From positions 1,984,001 to 2,048,000 of the forward strand of contig NZ_LJJF01000001.1 in NCBI RefSeq assembly GCF_001625365.1: a stretch of 64,000 nucleotides of DNA. The letters run 5' to 3'. Numbering within the stretch: position 1 is the first letter of the stretch; the number at the start of each line of letters is the position of its first letter. This DNA comes from Streptomyces sp. MJM8645. Its GTDB lineage: Bacteria; Actinomycetota; Actinomycetes; Streptomycetales; Streptomycetaceae. A program made the translations under genes and the position numbers. Under the pieces are notes generated by a model. It was not told where the DNA came from. It searched no databases and saw only the letters and a program-made list of their open reading frames with translations. Below are positions 1-7,210 of the stretch, piece after piece.

Positions 1-1245
1 CGCGTACCGGCTGGTGCCCTTCTCCTGCAGCGGTTGGAGCTGGGAGTCGTGGAGGGCCCAGCTCACGGCGATGCTCTGGGCGGGGATGTCGTGGCTCCCC
101 CCGCCCTCCTTGTCGTTGTCCGGGTAGCAGCTCGGCGCCAGGCCCCTGGCGATCAGCGCGCGGGTCAGCTTGTCACCCTTCGCGTCGGCGAGCATCCGGT
201 CGTTGAAGTCGACCAGCAGCACGTCTGCGGAGAGTTCGCGTGGCGCGGCGAGCTCGTGCAGCGCGGTGTCCTCCCGCACCGAGGTCGGCGCCTTGTCGCC
301 CAAGGCGTCGTGCAGCACGGGCATCGCGTCCTTGCTGCGCTGCGCGAGCTCGGCCAGGCGTGAACGGCTCGCCTGCGTCACGCACACCGGCCCGTCGCAC
401 ACCAACGCCGCGGCGGCCTTGTCGACGACGTAGGTGTCGCGCGCGGCGGCCGGGAGCACCAGCAGGGCCAGGCCCAGGCCGGCCAGGACGGGAGTCACCG
501 CGAGCAGCCGGGCCCGGCGGGTCACGGCCGCCAGCAGCGCGAAGCCGGTGGCGAGCAGGCCGAGCAGCCAGAGCGTCTGGCCGAGGTGGACGGAGCCGGA
601 CAGGGTCAGCAGCATCTGCCGCGGCTCCACGGTCGCCGGGGACAGCTGGGCGAACCGGTTCGACACCCTGCCCGTCGGCACCGCCGCTTCGTTGTTCATG
701 CGCAGGAACAGGCCCGTCCCCACGAAGACGATCACCACCAGGGCCGGCGGCGTGAGGGTGGAGGGCAGCGCCCGCGCGACGCCCATGCCGAACACGGCGC
801 CCGCGACCAGGGACAGTGCCGCCACCAGCGAGATCGGCAGCCAGCCGAGGGATGCGTAGCTGGTCGGACCGGCCGCCACCTGGACTCCGCCCACCAGAAC
901 CAGCAGACCGAAGCCCACCGCCAGCGCGAGCCCGATCGCACCGGCCGGCAGCGCCGCACGGCGCCAGGCCGGCAGCGGCGTGGTCGTCAGCAGCTCGGTC
1001 ATCCGCGAGCGGGATTCGCGCAGCCCGTACACCGCCCCGATGCCGATCACGAACGGCCACCAGAAGGCCAGCAGGGACCGGGTCCACATGGCCATGGTGG
1101 TCCACTGGGCCGTCCACCCCGCGGTGCCGTGCCACCAGAGCGCGTCGAACGGGAAGAAGACCGCCAGGCTGCCGGCCAGCACGACGATGCCGGCCCACGG
1201 GGCGGCGGAGCGCCTCAGCTCCGTCCGCAGCACACGTCCGTTCAC
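1..1245 (-). CDS. ABC transporter permease, 3' end outside window
   Basis: Membrane subunit of an ABC exporter, partner of the ATPase encoded just upstream. It begins with GTG at 1245, overlapping the ATPase stop codon by 4 nt (GTGA), and stays open to base 1 (415 codons) without a stop, so the C-terminus is missing. The translation starts VNGRVLRTEL and holds about six hydrophobic segments in the first ~270 residues, including WAGIVVLAGSLAVFF near residue 18 and LLAVTPVLAGLGLALLVL near 250. A soluble, probably extracytoplasmic region follows with single cysteines (CDGPVC and PSCYPDN). The substrate cannot be read from sequence. Neighbours suggest it is part of the regulon of the adjacent ECF sigma factor. 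Confidence 0.8.
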   Translation of the reverse strand, partial: MNGRVLRTELRRSAAPWAGIVVLAGSLAVFFPFDALWWHGTAGWTAQWTTMAMWTRSLLAFWWPFVIGIGAVYGLRESRSRMTELLTTTPLPAWRRAALPAGAIGLALAVGFGLLVLVGGVQVAAGPTSYASLGWLPISLVAALSLVAGAVFGMGVARALPSTLTPPALVVIVFVGTGLFLRMNNEAAVPTGRVSNRFAQLSPATVEPRQMLLTLSGSVHLGQTLWLLGLLATGFALLAAVTRRARLLAVTPVLAGLGLALLVLPAAARDTYVVDKAAAALVCDGPVCVTQASRSRLAELAQRSKDAMPVLHDALGDKAPTSVREDTALHELAAPRELSADVLLVDFNDRMLADAKGDKLTRALIARGLAPSCYPDNDKEGGGSHDIPAQSIAVSWALHDSQLQPLQEKGTSRYA

Positions 1246-2054
1246 CAGGCGCTCCCCTGCTGGCCGGAGTTGCTGAGCAGCGCCGAGTAGCCGCGCTCCA
1301 GGGGGCTGTCGCCCGGGTGGTCGGTACTGCCCGCCGCGCCCAGTTCGTCCGGCGTGCCCTGGAAGACGAGGCGGCCGTCGGCGAACAGCACCACGTCGGA
1401 GCAGGCGGCCGCGACGTCCTCGACCAGGTGGGTGGAGACGACCACGCAGGTGTCGCGGCCCAGGTCCTGCAGCAGTTCGCGGAAGCGCAGCCGCTGTGCC
1501 GGGTCCAGGCCGGCCGTCGGCTCGTCCAGCAGCAGCACCGCGGGGGAGTTGACGATGGCCTGGGCGATGCCGGCCCGCCGCACCATGCCGCCGGACAGGG
1601 TCTTCATCCGGTGGTCGGCGCGGTCCGCCAGGCCCACCCGTTCCACGGCCCGCTGGACGGCCCCGGGGATGTCCGCCTTCGGCACCTCCTTCAGCCAGGC
1701 CATGTACTCGACGAACTCGCGCACCGTGAAGCGCTTGTAGTAGCCGAAGTCCTGCGGCAGGTAGCCGATCTGGCGGCGCAGGGCCCGGTGGTCGACCACC
1801 CGGCCCCCCAGGGAGGTGCCGAGCATCTCCAGTTCGCCCTCGGTGGGGCGCAGCACGGTGGCCAGCGTCCGGATCAGGGTGGTCTTGCCCGCTCCGTTGG
1901 GCCCGAGGAGCCCGTGGGCGCCGATGCCCAGGGAGAGGTCGAGCCCGTCGACGGCCATCTTGCTCCGTCCGACGCGTACCCTCAGGCCGCTGGCCCGGAT
2001 CTCCCAGGCGTAGGTCTTCGGCGCGGTGTCGGCCGCGCTCGCCGTATACGTCAT
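1242..2054 (-). CDS. ABC transporter ATP-binding protein
   Basis: Nucleotide-binding subunit (270 aa) energising the downstream permease. Walker A GPNGAGKT lies at residues 51-58, the signature LSGGM near 155, Walker B LLLDEPTAGLDP just after, and the switch histidine in STHLVED. The single ATPase domain followed by a short tail is typical of ABC-2 type exporters. The start is ATG at 2054 (MTYTASAAD), 32 nt after the anti-sigma factor stop; a longer open frame upstream runs through the other gene and is not real coding. It overlaps the permease start by 4 nt. Role inferred: membrane-stress or antimicrobial export; the substrate is unknown. Confidence 0.92.
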   Translation of the reverse strand: MTYTASAADTAPKTYAWEIRASGLRVRVGRSKMAVDGLDLSLGIGAHGLLGPNGAGKTTLIRTLATVLRPTEGELEMLGTSLGGRVVDHRALRRQIGYLPQDFGYYKRFTVREFVEYMAWLKEVPKADIPGAVQRAVERVGLADRADHRMKTLSGGMVRRAGIAQAIVNSPAVLLLDEPTAGLDPAQRLRFRELLQDLGRDTCVVVSTHLVEDVAAACSDVVLFADGRLVFQGTPDELGAAGSTDHPGDSPLERGYSALLSNSGQQGSAW

Positions 2055-2086
2055 GCGATGGTCCCTTTCCAGGGTGGACATGGGTT

Positions 2087-2914
2087 TCACAGCGTTGAGT
2101 ACGCGTCCCTGCGGGCGATCACGGCGCAGACGCCGAGCGCGAGGAGCAGCCCCCACACGGGCAACTGGTCGCGGTGCAGGGCGAGTTCGAGGACAGCGGG
2201 GATGCGGCCGGTGACGAACGTGGGCACCACGACGGCAGCGCCCCACACGGTCACCAGCCCCACGGCGGCGCGGGTCACGCCGATCACGGTGCCCAGCGCC
2301 AGGGCGGTGGAGGTGAAGGCCAGGGAGGGCAGCAGCCACTGCGCGGCCGTCGTGTTCCCGGTCAGCCATCCCCCCAGCAGGAGCCCGGGCACGACCACCA
2401 CGAGGACCGCGGTGGTGCGCCTGAGCAGCAGGGCCAGGCCGGCCCGGGCGGTCGAGGCGGTCAGTTCGTGCGCCGGGTCCAGGCCGCGCGACCACGATGC
2501 GGCGACACCGCACAGCGGCAGCACGGGCGCGATCAGCGCCACCATCGAGGAGCCGCCGAAGACCTTCGCCGGCGCGGCCACGTCCAGCAGCAGCGCCATC
2601 AGGGTGACGACGGCGGTCATCGCCAGCCACGGGGTCATGGCCGGTGTCAGCCAGGCCGACACCCAGGTCGGGCGGTGCCGCCTCCGAGGCGCCCCGACGG
2701 CCGCGCCCAACTGCGCGTCCAGACCGGCCCGGACGGTGTCGACGAGCGCGGCGACGCCGGGCGCCTCGGTGGCCACGGAGGCCGCCAGCAGGCTCCGGCA
2801 CGGCGCGCACGTCTCCAGGTGGGCCTCCAGTGCCCACACCGTGTCCGCGGCCATCGCCGTGTCACCACGCGCGTAGTCGTCGATCAGCCGCCTCGACGCG
2901 TGTTCCGCGTTCAT
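2087..2914 (-). CDS. zinc-finger anti-sigma factor with polytopic membrane domain
   Basis: Predicted 275-aa anti-sigma factor. The N-terminal domain carries the HxxxCxxC zinc-binding motif of ZAS/zf-HC2 proteins (H32, C36, C39 in AHLETCAPC). A long C-terminal region follows with about six hydrophobic helices, for example MTAVVTLMALLLDVA and TTAVLVVVVPGLLLGGWL. Most ZAS proteins have none or one membrane span, so the polytopic tail is unusual and resembles a permease. Its ATG overlaps the sigma factor stop (ATGA), the usual arrangement for a cognate sigma/anti-sigma pair. Inference: the membrane part senses an envelope signal, possibly together with the adjacent ABC transporter, and releases the sigma factor. 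Confidence 0.85.
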   Translation of the reverse strand: MNAEHASRRLIDDYARGDTAMAADTVWALEAHLETCAPCRSLLAASVATEAPGVAALVDTVRAGLDAQLGAAVGAPRRRHRPTWVSAWLTPAMTPWLAMTAVVTLMALLLDVAAPAKVFGGSSMVALIAPVLPLCGVAASWSRGLDPAHELTASTARAGLALLLRRTTAVLVVVVPGLLLGGWLTGNTTAAQWLLPSLAFTSTALALGTVIGVTRAAVGLVTVWGAAVVVPTFVTGRIPAVLELALHRDQLPVWGLLLALGVCAVIARRDAYSTL

Positions 2915-3528
2915 GCCAGCGCCTCCCGCATCGCGATCCGGGCCCGGCGGGCACGGGTCTTGACCGTGCCTTCGGGCAGTCTGAGCAGGACGGCGGTCTC
3001 CCGGACGGAGAGCCCGTCGAGCACCGTCGCCTGCAGTACGTCTCGGAGTTCCGGCGCCAGCCGCCGCAGGGCGTCGCCCACGTCGCCGCCGACGGTCCCG
3101 GCGAGCGCCTCCTCCTCCGCCGCGGGCACCACGGCCCGCTCGGCGGCGGCGACCGGCGGTTCGGCGTGGTGGGCACGGCGCCGGAAGGCGTCGACGAGGC
3201 GGCGCGCCGCGATCGTCCACAGCCATCCGACGGCCGTCCCGCCGACGGCGCTCCCGGCGAACGCACCGGCCGCGCGCCACACCGCCAGATAGGTCTCCTG
3301 CATGACCTCGGCGACGATCTGCTCGTCCGCGCAGCGGCGGCGCAACCGCACCGCCAGCCATGGCGACGTGCGCCGGTACAGCTCGTCGAACGCCGCGCGG
3401 TCACTTCTGGCGATCAGCCGGACGAGGCGTTCCTCGTCCAGCTCGTCCAGTGCTCTCCTGCGTGATCTCACACCAGCCAGACGCCGGCGACCGCGCGCAG
3501 GTTCTGCGTTCGACATGACCTGCGTCAC
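2911..3528 (-). CDS. ECF-family RNA polymerase sigma factor
   Basis: Extracytoplasmic-function sigma factor (205 aa) with only regions 2 and 4. Region 2 spans about residues 45-95 (AFDELYRR ... EVMQETYLAVWR, the conserved -10 recognition stretch). Region 4 spans about 145-203 (LRDVLQATVLDG, then a helix-turn-helix VRETAVLLRLPEGTVKTRARR). The start is ATG at 3528; a second in-frame ATG lies four codons later. First gene of a four-gene minus-strand unit, with anti-sigma factor, ABC ATPase and permease following with overlaps or 32 nt spacing. Such operons are usually autoregulated; I did not identify a clear ECF promoter upstream. Confidence 0.93.
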   Translation of the reverse strand: MTQVMSNAEPARGRRRLAGVRSRRRALDELDEERLVRLIARSDRAAFDELYRRTSPWLAVRLRRRCADEQIVAEVMQETYLAVWRAAGAFAGSAVGGTAVGWLWTIAARRLVDAFRRRAHHAEPPVAAAERAVVPAAEEEALAGTVGGDVGDALRRLAPELRDVLQATVLDGLSVRETAVLLRLPEGTVKTRARRARIAMREALA

Positions 3529-3625
3529 ATGAAAGCAGCACAGGAAGTCGGCCTACCCGACTTCCTGCGCTGCGGCGACCTCGACGCCCGGATCAGGCAC
3601 CTGCGGTGGCGAGCACCCCGCCGCC

Positions 3626-3772
3626 CTACCGGTCCTCGGCCGTCCGCGCCAGCAGCGCGATCTCGGCCGCCACCGCCTCCGGCTCGGCCGCGACGGCGAT
3701 GTCGAACACCGGCAGCATGTCCCGAACCGGCCTGGCCGACACGAGGACCACCCGGTACCGGCCCGCTCGCAC
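3626..3772 (-). CDS. possible small protein or gene remnant (48 aa)
   Basis: Short open frame with GTG start at 3772 preceded by a purine run (GGGGA). The translation has alternating hydrophobic segments like a folded protein (YRVVLVSARPV, then MLPVFDIAVAAEPEAVAAEI) and ends ARTAEDR. It lies alone in the 322-nt gap between the sigma factor and the acetyltransferase. I recognise no family. It could be a genuine small protein, the C-terminal remnant of a lost gene, or chance in high-GC DNA. Confidence 0.25.
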   Translation of the reverse strand: MRAGRYRVVLVSARPVRDMLPVFDIAVAAEPEAVAAEIALLARTAEDR

Positions 3773-3850
3773 TCCCCGATCGCCACCGGCGCTCCGGCCT
3801 CCCGAAAACCGCTTGCCGGGCGGACGACGGCCCCCGTACCGTCGCCCGGC

Positions 3851-4378
3851 GTGACCCCGACCCTGCGCACCGAGCGCCTGCTGCTCGACCCGTACGTCCT
3901 CGCGGACGAAGAGGACTTCGTGACGCTGTTCCAGGACCGGGAGGTGTCCCGGTGGATGGGCGACGGCCCGCAGTCCGAGGCCGAGGACCGGGCCCTGTTC
4001 GGCCGCATCTTCACCCAGGTGTACGCCTCGAACCGGTTCGACGTCTGGGCCGTCCGGCAGGGCGGCCGCCTCGTCGGGCACGCCGAGATCAAGCCCACCA
4101 CCGTGGTCGAGGGCTTCGAGATCGTCTACGCGCTGGCCCCGGAGGCGTGGGGCCGCGGCCTGGGCACCGAACTGGCGGCCGCGATCGTCGACTACGGCTT
4201 CACCGCCCTGGGGCTGGCCGAGGTGCACGCGACGGTCGCCGACGCCAACCTCGCTTCGCTGGCATTGCTGGGCAGGATCGGCTTCCGGCACGTCCGCGAC
4301 ATCACGGAGGACGACGGCAGCACGACCCGCCTGCTCACTCGGGGCCGCGCCGATGCCGCCGGAGCCGCCTCGCCGTAG
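3851..4378 (+). CDS. GNAT family N-acetyltransferase (RimJ/RimL type)
   Basis: Acetyl-CoA dependent N-acetyltransferase, 175 aa. The start is GTG at 3851 (MTPTLRTERLLLDPY, the RimJ/RimL-like opening LxTERLxLxP). The acetyl-CoA binding region is seen in YALAPEAWGRGLGTELAAAI (motif A, RGxGxE variant) and the C-terminal NLASLALLGRIGFRHVRD typical of the family. The acceptor could be a ribosomal protein, an antibiotic or a small amine. It is a single gene; the histidine kinase starts 59 nt downstream. Confidence 0.88.
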   Translation: MTPTLRTERLLLDPYVLADEEDFVTLFQDREVSRWMGDGPQSEAEDRALFGRIFTQVYASNRFDVWAVRQGGRLVGHAEIKPTTVVEGFEIVYALAPEAWGRGLGTELAAAIVDYGFTALGLAEVHATVADANLASLALLGRIGFRHVRDITEDDGSTTRLLTRGRADAAGAASP

Positions 4379-4412
4379 CCGTCCCGCCGGAACAGAAAGA
4401 CCGGAACGAACG

Positions 4413-4430
4413 CTCCCCCGATCGGGGGAG
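4413..4430 (+). promoter_or_regulatory. perfect palindrome enclosing the ribosome binding site of the histidine kinase
   Basis: CTCCCCCG followed by its partner (ATCGGGGGAG) forms a perfect 18-nt inverted repeat. The right arm, GGGGGAG, is the Shine-Dalgarno sequence of the kinase start at 4438. A competing pairing is possible between GGGGGAGG and the CCCCCC just before the ATG. If it folds in mRNA it would occlude initiation. Whether it does so in the cell is inference. Confidence 0.45.
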
Positions 4431-4437
4431 GCCCCCC

Positions 4438-5700
4438 ATGAGCTGCGCCGCAATACTGGTGATCATGATCAGGGGAATCCGGCCGCTGCTGCGCGGCTCC
4501 ACGTACTCGGGTGTGCTGTTCGCCTTCCTCGGCGCGCTGGCGAGCCTGCCGCTACTGCCGTTCGCGATGCTGCCGATGATGGCCTGGCCGTCCGGCCCCT
4601 ACCTCACGCGGGCGGTGCTCACCCTGCTGTTCTGGGCGGCGCTGCTCGCCGTGGTCGGGCTGGCCCGCACCACCCGGCGGGTGCTGATCGGCGGCGTCCG
4701 CCGGCTGCTGAGGGTGTCGCTGCCGGATCCGGTGTCCGGCGCCCGGGCGGCGGACGCCCCCGGCACCGACCGTTGGCGCACCCCGCTGTGGCTGGTGCTG
4801 CACGTGGCGCTGGGCTGGGTGGGAGGCCTGGCCAGCCTCGTGCTGCTCGGCGCAGCCGTGGCCCTGCCGGGCGGCTGGGTCTCCGGTGATGCCCGGCTGA
4901 GCTGGCCCGGCCGGTCGGTGCAGCTGACGGGCGCCTGGAGCTGGGTGGTGGCGGCGGCCTGCCTGCTGCTGGCGCCGGTGGTGTGCGCGGCGGTGGCGGG
5001 CGCGCTGCGCGGGCTGGCCCCGAAGCTGCTGGGTCCGTCGGCGGCCGAGCGGCTGGCGCTGGCGGCGGAGCGGGAGCGCCGGCTGGCCGAACGCAACCGG
5101 CTGGCCCACGAGTTGCACGACTCGATCGGGCACACCCTGACGGCGGCCACGATCCAGGCGGCGGTGGCGGGCGAGGTGCTCTCCGCCGACCCGGTGGCGG
5201 CGCGGGCCGCCATGCGCAGCATCGAGGAGTCGACCCGGGCCGCCCTGGAGGACCTGGACTACGTGCTGGGCGCGCTGCGCGAGGAGGAGTCGGGGGCGGC
5301 CCCGGCCCGGACCTTGGCCGACCTGCCCGAGCTGCTGGACCGGCTGCGGCACGCCGGCGCGGTGGTGGAGCCGGAGCTGTCCGGCGAGCTGGCGCAGGTG
5401 CAGGGGACGCTCTCCCGGGCGGCGTACCGGATCCTCCAGGAGGGGCTGACGAACGCGCTGCGGCACGGAGCGGGCGGCCCGATCGAGGTCCGGGTGGCGG
5501 CCGGGCCGGACACCCTGGAGCTCAGCGTGGCCAACCGGACCGGGGCGGGCCCGCGCCAGGGCGCCTTCCCGACCTCCGGCCACGGCCTGCCGGGCCTGGC
5601 CGAGCGGGTCCGGCTGCTGCACGGCGAGATCGAGGCCGGGCCGGACGGGCCCCAGGCCTGGCGGCTGGCCGTCCGGCTGCCCGTACGGTTGTCGGCATGA
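4438..5700 (+). CDS. two-component sensor histidine kinase (NarL/LuxR partner type)
   Basis: Membrane sensor kinase of 420 aa. The first ~200 residues contain about four or five hydrophobic helices. The dimerisation/phosphoacceptor domain (HisKA_3) has RLAHELHDSIGH at about 221-232, with the predicted phosphorylated His at 227. The C-terminal HATPase domain has EGLTNALRHG (N box) and SGHGLPGLAERV (G box). The start at 4438 has a strong GGGGGAGG 6 nt upstream; an internal ATG at 4465 has none. Its stop overlaps the response regulator start (ATGA), indicating a cognate pair. The stimulus is unknown; no large extracellular sensor domain is apparent. Confidence 0.92.
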   Translation: MSCAAILVIMIRGIRPLLRGSTYSGVLFAFLGALASLPLLPFAMLPMMAWPSGPYLTRAVLTLLFWAALLAVVGLARTTRRVLIGGVRRLLRVSLPDPVSGARAADAPGTDRWRTPLWLVLHVALGWVGGLASLVLLGAAVALPGGWVSGDARLSWPGRSVQLTGAWSWVVAAACLLLAPVVCAAVAGALRGLAPKLLGPSAAERLALAAERERRLAERNRLAHELHDSIGHTLTAATIQAAVAGEVLSADPVAARAAMRSIEESTRAALEDLDYVLGALREEESGAAPARTLADLPELLDRLRHAGAVVEPELSGELAQVQGTLSRAAYRILQEGLTNALRHGAGGPIEVRVAAGPDTLELSVANRTGAGPRQGAFPTSGHGLPGLAERVRLLHGEIEAGPDGPQAWRLAVRLPVRLSA

Positions 5701-6410
5701 CCGGCCCAGATCCCACCGACGCCGCGCCCGACGCCCCGGGCGACGCCACCGGCACCCCCGTCACCCTCCTGATCGCGGACGACGACGAGGTGACCCGCAG
5801 CGGCCTGCGCACCCTGCTCGCGGCGCAGCCGGGGATCACGGTGGTCGGGGAGGCGGCCGACGGCGTCGACGCGGTCGAGCAGGCGCAGCGGCTGCGGCCG
5901 GACGTGGTCCTGATGGACGTACGGATGCCGCGCCGCAACGGGATCGAGGCCACCCGGCAGTTGCTGGCCGAGTCGGCCGCGCCGCCGAAGGTCGTGGTGA
6001 TCACCACCTTCGAGAACGACGGCTACGTCACCGCCGCGCTCAGCGCGGGGGCGAGCGGGTTCGTGCTGAAGCGGCTTCCGGTGCGGCAGATCGCGGAGGC
6101 GGTGCGGGTGGCGGCGGCCGGGGAGGCGATCCTCTTCCCGGCGGCGCTGCGCCGGATGGTCTCCGCCCGCCCGCTGGACTCCGCCGAGGCGTTGCCCCGG
6201 GCGGCGTTGACGGTGCGGGAGGAGGAGGTGCTGCGGTCGATGGCCACGGGCCAGTCCAACCCGGAGATCGCGGAGTCGCTCAGGGTGAGCCTGGAGACGG
6301 TGAAGACGCACGTCGGGAACGTGCTGACCAAGCTCGGCGCGCAGAACCGGACCCACGCCGTGGTGATCGCGTACGAGTCCGGCCTGGTGGTGCCGGGGCT
6401 CGCCGGCTGA
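5697..6410 (+). CDS. LuxR-type two-component response regulator
   Basis: DNA-binding response regulator (237 aa), cognate to the overlapping kinase gene. The N-terminal receiver domain has the acidic pocket D28-D30, phosphoacceptor D74 (LMDVRMP), the conserved Thr in VITTF and the Lys in VLKR. The C-terminal LuxR helix-turn-helix starts near residue 170 (ALTVREEEVLRSMATGQSN, then SLETVKTHVGNVLTKLGAQNR). A short low-complexity Asp/Pro/Ala stretch precedes the receiver domain. Family members commonly control the neighbouring or own operon; no target is visible here. Confidence 0.94.
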   Translation: MTGPDPTDAAPDAPGDATGTPVTLLIADDDEVTRSGLRTLLAAQPGITVVGEAADGVDAVEQAQRLRPDVVLMDVRMPRRNGIEATRQLLAESAAPPKVVVITTFENDGYVTAALSAGASGFVLKRLPVRQIAEAVRVAAAGEAILFPAALRRMVSARPLDSAEALPRAALTVREEEVLRSMATGQSNPEIAESLRVSLETVKTHVGNVLTKLGAQNRTHAVVIAYESGLVVPGLAG

Positions 6411-6438
6411 CCCGGCCCGCCCCGGCACCCGCCCTCGG

Positions 6439-7017
6439 TCAGGAATCCAGCTCGCCGAGGAAGTCCAGCGCGATGGCCCAGGCCCGCTCCGCCGCCTCGG
6501 CGTCGTAGTCGGCCAGCTCGGTGTCGGTGAACAGGTGCCCGGCGCCCCGGTAGCGGTGCACCTCGACGTCGGCCCCGGCCCGCCGCATCCCCAGGTACCA
6601 GGCGTTCAGCCAGTCCTCGGTCTCGAACGGGTCCGGCTCGGCGACGTGCAGCTGCACCGGGATCTCGGTGGCCGCGTCCTCGCGCAGGTCGGAGGTGCCG
6701 TGCAGGAGCAGCAGGCCGCGGGCCTTGTCGTCGGCGAGGGCGAGGTTCTGCGCGAGCGAGCCGCCGAGCGAGAAGCCCGCGTAGACCAGGCCGCCGTCGG
6801 ACAGCGGAGCGGCGGCGGTGACGGCCCGGCGCAGCAGTTCCTCGCTGCCGCCGACCTCCTCCTGGTACGCCAGTCCGGCCTCGATGTCGTCGAAGGTCCG
6901 CCCGTCGTACAGGTCCGGGGTGTGCACGGTGTGCCCGGCGGCGCGCAGCCGGTCGGCGGCGGCGTGGACGGCGGAGCGCAGCCCGAGGGCGGAGTGGAAG
7001 AGGACGATCTGGGCCAC
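6439..7017 (-). CDS. dienelactone hydrolase family protein
   Basis: Predicted cytoplasmic alpha/beta hydrolase of 192 aa starting with GTG at 7017 (VAQIVLFHSALGLR), preceded by AAGGA. The nucleophile elbow is GFSLGGSLA near residue 85, the acid lies in VAEPDPFE, and the catalytic His is in RGAGHLFTD. The typical dienelactone hydrolase nucleophile is Cys (G-x-C-x-G); this protein has Ser, so the substrate is likely a different ester. It is convergent with the response regulator (28 nt between stops). Confidence 0.85.
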   Translation of the reverse strand: MAQIVLFHSALGLRSAVHAAADRLRAAGHTVHTPDLYDGRTFDDIEAGLAYQEEVGGSEELLRRAVTAAAPLSDGGLVYAGFSLGGSLAQNLALADDKARGLLLLHGTSDLREDAATEIPVQLHVAEPDPFETEDWLNAWYLGMRRAGADVEVHRYRGAGHLFTDTELADYDAEAAERAWAIALDFLGELDS

Positions 7018-7164
7018 GGTCGGGGTCCTTCGGCAGCTGAGGGCGGGTACTCCCCCATGATCCCGCATGATCCGGCGACCCGACTTCCCCGGCCCGCCCA
7101 CCCCGGCCTCCCCCGCTCGCCCGCCCCGGGCAACCACACCCGCCCGCTCCACGACGGATCGTCA

Positions 7165-7197
7165 GGTCACCTGATTTACCTACGCTTTACTAACGGG
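7165..7197 (+). promoter_or_regulatory. candidate PHO box (PhoP binding site) upstream of phoD
   Basis: Streptomyces PHO boxes are 11-nt direct repeats of G(G/T)TCAYYYR(G/C)G. Here 7174-7184 (ATTTACCTACG) matches 9 of 11 and the next 11 nt, 7185-7195 (CTTTACTAACG), match 8 of 11 in perfect 11-nt phase. A third unit, GGTCACCTG at 7165, matches 9 of 9 but is offset by 2 nt. The site ends 15 nt before the start of an alkaline phosphatase, the expected target. Confidence 0.6.
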
Positions 7198-7210
7198 TAA
7201 CCTTCCGGAC

